NCBI GenBank assembly: GCA_014380205.1
Contig: JACMKH010000360.1
Span: 1 to 14,454 of the forward strand
From: Sphingomonadaceae bacterium
Lineage (GTDB): Bacteria; Pseudomonadota; Alphaproteobacteria; Sphingomonadales; Sphingomonadaceae
DNA length: 14,454 nucleotides
Reading direction: 5' to 3'
The notes under the pieces are model-generated. The model had not been told where the DNA came from and did not search any database. It worked only from the letters and a program-made list of their open reading frames with translations. Both the position numbers and the translations under genes were made by a program. Of this stretch, positions 7,897-12,501 are shown in pieces (position 1 is the stretch's first letter; every line of letters begins with the position of its first letter).

Positions 7897-8348
7897 GGCT
7901 GATCGTTCGCTGCGGTAGCCTCGCGCCGCGCGCGCCAGTCCTCCATCTCGCCGATCTCGCGGCGCTGCGCCTCGATCACGGCCTCGGCCATCGCGCGCGC
8001 CTCGGGGTCGTCGCCGTGTTCGAGCACGATCTCGGCCATGTCGATCGCGCCCTGGTGGTGCGGGATCATCATCCGCATGAAGGTCTCGTCGGGATCGTCC
8101 GAGGCGCGGCCCATGTCGTCGTGCATCCGCGCCATCGCGGCGTCATAGGCGGCGGCCGATTCGCTCGCCGGGGGAACGCCCGCGCTCTCGTGGCCGGTGT
8201 GCGGATCGGGTTCGGCACCCTCACCCGCCTTGGCGCTCGGGGTCTCATTCGCGGCCACCTCGACGGCGTTCGAGCCCTCGCGCTCGCACGCGGCGAGCGG
8301 CGGGCCGATCAGCGCGACAGCGAGCCAGGTCAGCAACCGTCCGCTCAT
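7893..8348 (-). CDS. DUF305 family lipoprotein, putative metal-binding
   Basis: A 151-residue exported protein. Residues 1-21 are a lipoprotein signal with lipobox LAAC (C21), so it is probably membrane-anchored in the periplasm. A low-complexity linker with HTGHE (50-54) leads into the DUF305 domain (about 66-138), with the hallmark [12 protein letters not shown] (94-105) and EIGEMEDW near the end. DUF305 proteins are helical and His/Met-rich, and some, such as cyanobacterial CopM, bind copper; metal binding here is inferred from that and from the His/Met content. The ATG overlaps the infC TGA (ATGA), and no Shine-Dalgarno sequence precedes it, so translation is probably coupled to infC. The TAA stop overlaps the stop of the convergent VOC gene. 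No copper-resistance genes are nearby. Confidence 0.9.
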   Translation of the reverse strand: MSGRLLTWLAVALIGPPLAACEREGSNAVEVAANETPSAKAGEGAEPDPHTGHESAGVPPASESAAAYDAAMARMHDDMGRASDDPDETFMRMMIPHHQGAIDMAEIVLEHGDDPEARAMAEAVIEAQRREIGEMEDWRARREATAANDQP

Positions 8349-8887
8349 TTGGGCGCGAGCACCATCAGCATCTGGCGGCCTTCCATGCGCGGCCAGGCCT
8401 CGACCTTGGCGGTCTCCTTCATATCCTCCTGGACGCGCTGGAGCAGGATCATGCCGAGCTCGCCGCGCGAAAGCTCGCGGCCGCGGAAGCGCAAGGTGAC
8501 CTTGACCTTGTCGCCCTCGCCGATGAACGCGCGGACCTTCTTCATCTTGACGTCGTAATCATGGTCGTCGATCTGCGGACGCATCTTGATCTCCTTGATC
8601 TCCTGCGTCTTTTGCGTCTTGCGCGCGAGGTTGGCCTTTTTCTGCGCCTCGTATTTATATTTGCCGACGTCGAGGAACTTGGCGACAGGGGGATCGGCGT
8701 TGGGCGAGACCTCGACGAGGTCGAGCCCCATCTCACCGGCCTGCTCGATCGCCTCGGGAGTCAGCATGACGCCCAGATTCTCGCCGTTCTCATCGATCAC
8801 GCGGACCTTGGGAGCCTGGATGAACTCGTTGAAGCGTGGGCCGTTCATCGGCGGGGCCGCGGGGCGGCGGATCATCGGGGAGCGTAT
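8345..8887 (-). CDS. infC: Translation initiation factor IF-3 with probable ATA start
   Basis: IF-3 binds the 30S subunit, blocks early 50S joining and rejects non-standard start codons. The N-domain is [18 protein letters not shown] followed by [21 protein letters not shown] Lys-rich linker helix ([20 protein letters not shown]) joins it to the C-domain, which ends [11 protein letters not shown]. With an ATA start at 8887 the protein has 180 residues beginning [16 protein letters not shown]. The first ATG (8875) gives 176, but it lies 20 bases from the only Shine-Dalgarno sequence, AGGAG, whereas ATA lies 8 bases from it. Rare infC starts (AUU in E. coli) are known to let IF-3 repress its own translation. 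The stop overlaps the start of the DUF305 gene. thrS, a common infC neighbour, lies about 3.6 kb away on the same strand. Confidence 0.95.
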   Translation of the reverse strand: MRSPMIRRPAAPPMNGPRFNEFIQAPKVRVIDENGENLGVMLTPEAIEQAGEMGLDLVEVSPNADPPVAKFLDVGKYKYEAQKKANLARKTQKTQEIKEIKMRPQIDDHDYDVKMKKVRAFIGEGDKVKVTLRFRGRELSRGELGMILLQRVQEDMKETAKVEAWPRMEGRQMLMVLAPK

Positions 8888-8895
8888 AGCTGTGT

Positions 8896-8900
8896 CTCCT
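8896..8900 (-). promoter_or_regulatory. Shine-Dalgarno AGGAG that fixes the infC start at ATA
   Basis: On the minus strand AGGAG is followed by eight bases and then an in-frame ATA (8887-8885). The next in-frame ATG is 20 bases away, beyond normal spacing. This makes ATA the best-supported start and implies IF-3 autocontrol. Confidence 0.65.
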
Positions 8901-8920
8901 GCGCGGTTGGTGCGGGCTGC

Positions 8921-8949
8921 TATTTAAGGCCTGCGCGCGGCAAAGGGAA
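8921..8949 (-). promoter_or_regulatory. Candidate infC promoter
   Basis: On the minus strand TTCCCT (8949-8944) and TAAATA (8926-8921) are separated by 17 bases. The -10-like box is the only A/T-rich hexamer nearby. Transcription would start near 8914, leaving a leader of about 27 bases that contains the AGGAG. The -35 match is weak, so this is tentative. Confidence 0.4.
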
Positions 8950-8950
8950 G

Positions 8951-8985
8951 GGCGCGAATCCAGCGCCTGCACCCGGGTTCGCGCC
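8951..8985. other. Stable hairpin between infC and the sensor kinase gene
   Basis: GGCGCGAATCC (8951-8961) pairs with GGGTTCGCGCC (8975-8985), an 11-bp stem with one G-T wobble, around a 13-base loop. It lies upstream of the candidate infC promoter and about 100 bases before the kinase start. It has no T tract on either side. It could be a cruciform or protein-binding site, or a leader structure if either transcript starts farther upstream. Confidence 0.4.
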
Positions 8986-8995
8986 GCACCGGCCG

Positions 8996-9007
8996 CTTCA
9001 CATGAAG
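8996..9007. promoter_or_regulatory. Short inverted repeat CTTCA-CA-TGAAG upstream of the two-component operon
   Basis: A perfect 5-2-5 inverted repeat about 80 bases before the kinase start. It could be an operator for the two-component genes. It is short, and no clear promoter boxes were recognised around it. Confidence 0.22.
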
Positions 9008-9085
9008 AAGCGATGAAAACCAACGACGCGGCCCATGCATCGCTGCTAGGGCGGGCGATCAACCCGACCGGACTGTCCACCATTG

Positions 9086-10615
9086 ATGCAAATGCGATCC
9101 TTCCGCTTCAAGCTGATGGCCGTGCTGGCTATCCTCGTCGCGGTGGTCGTCACGCCGATGGCGCTTTCTTGGGTTGGGCTACAGCGGAGCATCCATTATG
9201 CCGAGCGATCGCACGCCGCGCATGAGGTGCTCGACGCGCATCTGCTGCTGGCCAAGCGCGGCGAACGGTTGCTTCGCCATGTCCAGACCTCGGGTTCGGG
9301 GGGGGGCGATCCGGTCGAAACCGCGCGGTTGCGCCGCACGCTAGATGCGCGGTTCGCCCTCGCCCGGAGGACGATCGCCGCCGAGGCGACCATGGCAGGT
9401 CCCGCCGGCCGTGCGGTCGAGACGCGCGAATTGGAGCGGCTTGAGGAGATTCGCCGAGGGCTCGAGCTGGCTCTCGCGGGCAATAACGACACGCGCTGGC
9501 GCGAGCTCATCGTGCTCACAGTGGCCGACGAGCGCGCCACGGCCGAGGCTGCCGACGCCGCCAGCCGGCGGATCAACGACACGGTCCAGCTCGGCTTCGC
9601 CATCGCATCGGTGCTCGGGCTACTCGTCGGAGCGGTCGCGTTGCTGATCCTGCAGCGCTCGCTCCAGCGGCCGCTCTCGCGGCTGACCGCGGGGACGCAG
9701 GCGCTCGCGGCGGGCGAGCTTTCGCACCGCATCGACATGGCGGGCAAGGACGAGTTCGCCGCGCTCGGCCGCGATTTCGACCGGATGGCCGAGAATATCG
9801 AGCGCCAGGCGTCAACCATCGCCGATGCGCGTGACCTGCTCGAGGGCACCGTGCGCGAGCGGACCAGCGAGCTCGCCGCCGCCAATGCCCGGCTCGAGGA
9901 CGTGGCCGAACGCCGCCAGCGATTCCTCGCCGACATCAGCCATGAATTGCGCACTCCTCTGACCATCATCCGCGGCGAGGCCGAGGTCACGCTGCGCGGC
10001 GCCGCGCTGACCGCCGAGGATTGCCGCGCCACGCTCGTGCGAATCGTCGAGCAGGCGCAGACGATGGCGCGGCTGGTCAACGACCTGCTGTTCGTCGCGC
10101 GAACCGAGTCTGGCGAGCCCAGGCTGATCGTCGGGCGCGTCGATCTGAGCGACATGCTCGCGCGCGCCGCGGACGACTGGCGCGCGCTGGTCGCCGATGA
10201 TGGCGGCGATATCCGCTTTGCCGCAGGCGCCGGGGCCGAGACGGCTGCGATCGAAGGCGATGCCGACCGGCTTCGGCAGCTGATCCACATTCTGTTCGAC
10301 AACGCGATCCGCTATTCGGCCGGGCTGCCCCGGCTCGAGCTGCGGCTGCTGCCCTCGCCCGGCGGCTGGACCTTCATGATCGCCGACGACGGCATCGGCA
10401 TTCCGGCGAGCGAAATCGGCCACGTCTTCGAACGCTTCCGTCGCGGCGGTGCGGCCGCCGGCCAGCACGCCGACGGGGCCGGTCTCGGCCTGCCGATGGC
10501 CAAGGCGATCGTCGACGCCCACCATGGATCGATTCGCATCGACAGCGCCGAGAACCGCGGCACCACCGTCTCGGTGTTCCTGCCCGACGCGGCGCGATCA
10601 CGAGCGGCGGCGTGA
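9086..10615 (+). CDS. Membrane sensor histidine kinase (HAMP-HisKA-HATPase_c)
   Basis: A 509-residue kinase that senses an external signal and phosphorylates the regulator encoded next. The first membrane helix is about residues 9-32. A periplasmic part (about 33-167), rich in Ala, Arg, Glu and Leu and probably a helical bundle, precedes the second helix (168-189). HAMP follows (about 190-242), then a helical linker. HisKA contains FLADISHELRTPLTII with phospho-accepting H286. The ATPase domain has the N box HILFDNAIRYS, DDGIGIP, FERFRRG and GAGLGLPMAKAI. All catalytic motifs are intact. The start is uncertain: TTG 9083, ATG 9086 and ATG 9092 all lie within nine bases, with only a weak ribosome-binding site. 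The stop overlaps the regulator start (GTGA). A nine-G run lies inside the sensor region. The signal is unknown. Confidence 0.94.
   Translation: MQMRSFRFKLMAVLAILVAVVVTPMALSWVGLQRSIHYAERSHAAHEVLDAHLLLAKRGERLLRHVQTSGSGGGDPVETARLRRTLDARFALARRTIAAEATMAGPAGRAVETRELERLEEIRRGLELALAGNNDTRWRELIVLTVADERATAEAADAASRRINDTVQLGFAIASVLGLLVGAVALLILQRSLQRPLSRLTAGTQALAAGELSHRIDMAGKDEFAALGRDFDRMAENIERQASTIADARDLLEGTVRERTSELAAANARLEDVAERRQRFLADISHELRTPLTIIRGEAEVTLRGAALTAEDCRATLVRIVEQAQTMARLVNDLLFVARTESGEPRLIVGRVDLSDMLARAADDWRALVADDGGDIRFAAGAGAETAAIEGDADRLRQLIHILFDNAIRYSAGLPRLELRLLPSPGGWTFMIADDGIGIPASEIGHVFERFRRGGAAAGQHADGAGLGLPMAKAIVDAHHGSIRIDSAENRGTTVSVFLPDAARSRAAA
9298..9306 (+). repeat. Run of nine G in the sensor-kinase coding sequence
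   Basis: Nine consecutive G encode part of Ser-Gly-Gly-Gly in the periplasmic domain of the kinase. The frame is intact as given. A run this long is prone to slippage of one base, which would shift the frame before the kinase domains. Confidence 0.9.
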
Positions 10616-11280
10616 ACATCCTGATCGTAGAGGACGAGCCGCTCGTCGCCGATTTTCTCGATCGCGGCCTGCGCGCCGAAGGCCATGCGACCGCCATCGC
10701 CGCCACCGCCGAAGACGGCCGCGCGCGCTCTCTCGAGGGCGGGTTTGACGTGATCATCCTCGATGTGATGTTGCCCGACGGCGACGGCATCGCGCTTTGC
10801 GCGCTGCTGCGCGGCGCGGGCCTGACGACGCCGATCATCATGCTCACCGCGCGCGACGACGTCGCCGACCGGGTCGACGGACTGCGCCACGGCGCCGACG
10901 ACTATCTGGTCAAGCCCTATGCCTTCGACGAGCTGGTGGCGCGGATCGACGCGATCACGCGCCGCCGTCGGCCCGACGAGCCCGAGCCGCGGCGCTACGC
11001 TTATCGCGACATCGTCTTCGATCGCGATGCGATGGCGGTGACCCGCGGCGGCGCCGCGATTGCGCTGACCGCCAAGGAGTTCGGCATTCTCGATCTGTTG
11101 ATGTCGCGGCCCGGCTCGGTCGTGTCGCGCGAGCACATCCTAAGCAGCGTGTGGAACATCGAAGTCGATCCGCTGACCAACATCGTCGATGTCTACATCG
11201 GCCGGTTGCGCCACAAGTTGGAGTCCCACGGCCCGCGCGTCATCGAGACGGTCCGGGGGTTCGGCTACCGGCTCTGCTGA
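10612..11280 (+). CDS. OmpR/PhoB-family response regulator
   Basis: A 222-residue transcription factor switched on by phosphorylation. The receiver domain (1-115) has the acidic pocket VEDEP (7-10 region), phospho-acceptor D51 in VIILDVMLPDGDG, T79 in MLTA and K101 in LVKPYAF. The winged-helix DNA-binding domain (about 127-222) includes LTAKEFGILDLLMSRPG, the recognition region NIVDVYIGRLRHKL and the closing VIETVRGFGYRL. It starts with GTG at 10612 inside the kinase stop (GTGA), so the two are translationally coupled and form a cognate pair. It faces the RTX gene tail to tail. Targets are not visible, but the RTX gene or the operon itself is plausible. It resembles QseB/TctD-like regulators in size and style, though I cannot assign a name. 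Confidence 0.95.
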   Translation: MNILIVEDEPLVADFLDRGLRAEGHATAIAATAEDGRARSLEGGFDVIILDVMLPDGDGIALCALLRGAGLTTPIIMLTARDDVADRVDGLRHGADDYLVKPYAFDELVARIDAITRRRRPDEPEPRRYAYRDIVFDRDAMAVTRGGAAIALTAKEFGILDLLMSRPGSVVSREHILSSVWNIEVDPLTNIVDVYIGRLRHKLESHGPRVIETVRGFGYRLC

Positions 11281-11303
11281 TCCGACGTTGCGGCTCCAGA
11301 GTT

Positions 11304-11338
11304 CCCGCGATCGCGCTTGTCTCCACGCGCGATCGGGG
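11304..11338. terminator. Hairpin terminator between the response regulator and RTX genes
   Basis: Bases 11308-11316 pair perfectly with 11327-11335 (9 bp) around a 10-base loop. After a bulged G at 11307, CCC (11304-11306) pairs with GGG (11336-11338). It begins 24 bases after the regulator stop and ends 25 bases before the RTX stop, fitting a shared terminator of two convergent genes. T residues after the stem are few. Confidence 0.65.
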
Positions 11339-11362
11339 GATTTGGCTGCCGGGTGGCGCTGA

Positions 11363-12286
11363 TCAACCAAACAGGAAATCGTTCGCCGTGATCGCGTTCT
11401 GCGAGGTGTTGAGCAGCGCGATCGTGCCGAGATCGTCGTTGGTGGTGGTGATCAGCAGGTCATCATTCTGATCGTCGCTGTCGGCATCGACCATCTCGAA
11501 GTCGAGGTCGCCGAACGACAGGTTGGTCTGGCGCAAATCGATCAAATCCTGGCCGTTCTCGAAGTCGACCACGGTGTCGAAATCCCAGCTGCCCTGGAAG
11601 ATGAACAGGTCGCTTCCGCCGCCGCCGATCAGGAAGTCCTGGCCTTCCTCGCCGTCGAGGCGGTCGCGCGCGCCGCCCCCGTCGAGCGTGTCGCTGCCTT
11701 CGCCTCCGAGCAACCGGTCCTCGCTGTCGCCCGGGCCGTTCGCCACCCCGGCGTCGTCGCCGGCCAGAAAATCGTTGCCGGCCTGGCCGTAGAGCGTGTC
11801 GCGGCCTTCGCCGCCCTCGCCGGTATCGTCGCCGTCGCCCCCATAAATCAGGTCGCGGCCATCGTCGCCGAACAGCCCGTCCTCGGCCGCGCCGCCGTAG
11901 AGCGAATCGTCGCCCTTGCCGCCGAACACGCTGTCGAGGCCGTCGTCGCCGTAGAGCGAATCGCGGCCGCCCGCGCCGAGGATCGTGTCCTCGCCCTCGC
12001 CGCCGCGGACGCTGTCGTCCCCGCCCTGGCCGTAGACGATGTCGTTGTCCTTGCCGGCATCGACGCTGTCGTCGCCCGCGCCGGCGTAGATCGTGTCCTC
12101 GCCCTCGTCGCCCTTGAGCGTGTCATCGCCGCCCGCGCCGTCGATATAGTCTTCGCCGCCGCCCGCGAAGATGCTGTCGTCGCCGGTGTCGCCGGCCTTG
12201 TTGCCCTGCGCATAACCGTAAAGCGAATCGCCGTCTTCGGTGCCGTTGACGGTATCGTCGCCGGACGTGCCATATCTGCGTGCCAT
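11363..12286 (-). CDS. RTX calcium-binding repeat protein, probable type I secretion substrate
   Basis: A 307-residue, strongly acidic protein made almost wholly of GGxGxDxLx nonapeptide repeats, which fold into a Ca-binding parabolic beta-roll. Residues 34-231 form 22 units in one register; two more units (8-25) are offset by one residue. The C-terminus, DLFIFQGSWDFDTVVDFENG followed by QDLIDL and ending ITANDFLFG, matches the terminal cap and uncleaved secretion signal of type I substrates. There is no N-terminal signal peptide, no cysteine, and no recognisable enzyme or adhesin domain. The ATG at 12286 is preceded by GGAG six bases away; an upstream in-frame start (12325) has no such site. 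No ABC transporter or HlyD-type gene is in the window, so the exporter lies elsewhere. Its job is unknown: surface coat, matrix or Ca-scavenging protein are all possible. Confidence 0.92.
   Translation of the reverse strand: MARRYGTSGDDTVNGTEDGDSLYGYAQGNKAGDTGDDSIFAGGGEDYIDGAGGDDTLKGDEGEDTIYAGAGDDSVDAGKDNDIVYGQGGDDSVRGGEGEDTILGAGGRDSLYGDDGLDSVFGGKGDDSLYGGAAEDGLFGDDGRDLIYGGDGDDTGEGGEGRDTLYGQAGNDFLAGDDAGVANGPGDSEDRLLGGEGSDTLDGGGARDRLDGEEGQDFLIGGGGSDLFIFQGSWDFDTVVDFENGQDLIDLRQTNLSFGDLDFEMVDADSDDQNDDLLITTTNDDLGTIALLNTSQNAITANDFLFG
11594..12187 (-). repeat. Tandem 27-bp coding repeats (22 RTX nonapeptides)
   Basis: Codons for residues 34-231 form 22 nine-residue units without any net insertion or deletion. 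Typical units are GGDDTLKGD, EGEDTIYAG, KGDDSLYGG and EGSDTLDGG. One unit (178-186, DAGVANGPG) keeps the length but loses the Ca-ligand pattern. The DNA copies differ at many positions, so this is an old or selected protein repeat rather than a fresh tandem expansion. Confidence 0.9.
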
Positions 12287-12302
12287 GGTGATCTCCGTTG
12301 AT

Positions 12303-12342
12303 GCGCAGCAGCCACGCAACGCCACCCCGCGAACTGCTGCGC
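12303..12342 (-). promoter_or_regulatory. Leader hairpin just upstream of the RTX ribosome-binding site
   Basis: On the minus strand GCGCAGCAG (12342-12334) pairs perfectly with CTGCTGCGC (12311-12303), a 9-bp stem around a 22-base loop. The stem ends six bases before the GGAG (12296-12293) of the RTX gene. If transcribed, it would form a stem beside the ribosome-binding site and could affect translation or mRNA stability. The transcript start is unknown. Confidence 0.45.
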
Positions 12343-12433
12343 CTCGCGGTCTGGAAACGATCCGGTGTTGAGGGAGGCGCCGGGCCTACCGATCAGACGA
12401 ACCAATCCGATTTAGGATCGATCGTTCCGGGCG

Positions 12434-12449
12434 GAGAGAGGCTTTAATC
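12434..12449. promoter_or_regulatory. Direct repeats TTAAT with 11-base period upstream of the RTX gene
   Basis: TTAAT occurs at 12434-12438 and 12445-12449, one helical turn apart, in otherwise GC-rich DNA. OmpR/PhoB-family regulators commonly bind two direct half-sites 11 bases apart, and one such regulator is encoded nearby. The site is about 150 bases before the RTX start. It also trails the thrS terminator, so the A/T bases may simply belong to that. Confidence 0.28.
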
Positions 12450-12461
12450 CAAACTTAATGC

Positions 12462-12491
12462 GGCGCGGCGTCTTCCGGCGGTCGCCGCGCC
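12462..12491 (-). terminator. Hairpin terminator after thrS
   Basis: GGCGCGGCG and CGCCGCGCC (12462-12470 with 12483-12491) form a perfect 9-bp stem around a 12-base loop, starting 10 bases after the thrS stop on the minus strand. The downstream sequence, GCATTAAGTTTGGATTAAAG, is A/T-rich but lacks a pure U run. It probably ends the thrS transcript and separates it from the RTX gene. Confidence 0.6.
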
Positions 12492-12501
12492 CCCGCGTGC
12501 A

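Noticed and set aside
9002..9225. Small frames upstream of the kinase (a four-codon ATG AAG AAG CGA TGA, then a 70-residue frame from 9013)
   Set aside because: They have no family resemblance, the longer one overlaps the kinase start in another frame, and a leader-peptide role cannot be supported.
11594..12187. Regular 27-bp periodicity considered as a CRISPR array or DNA satellite
   Set aside because: The units are diverged, have no unique spacers, and encode clear RTX nonapeptides in one open frame.
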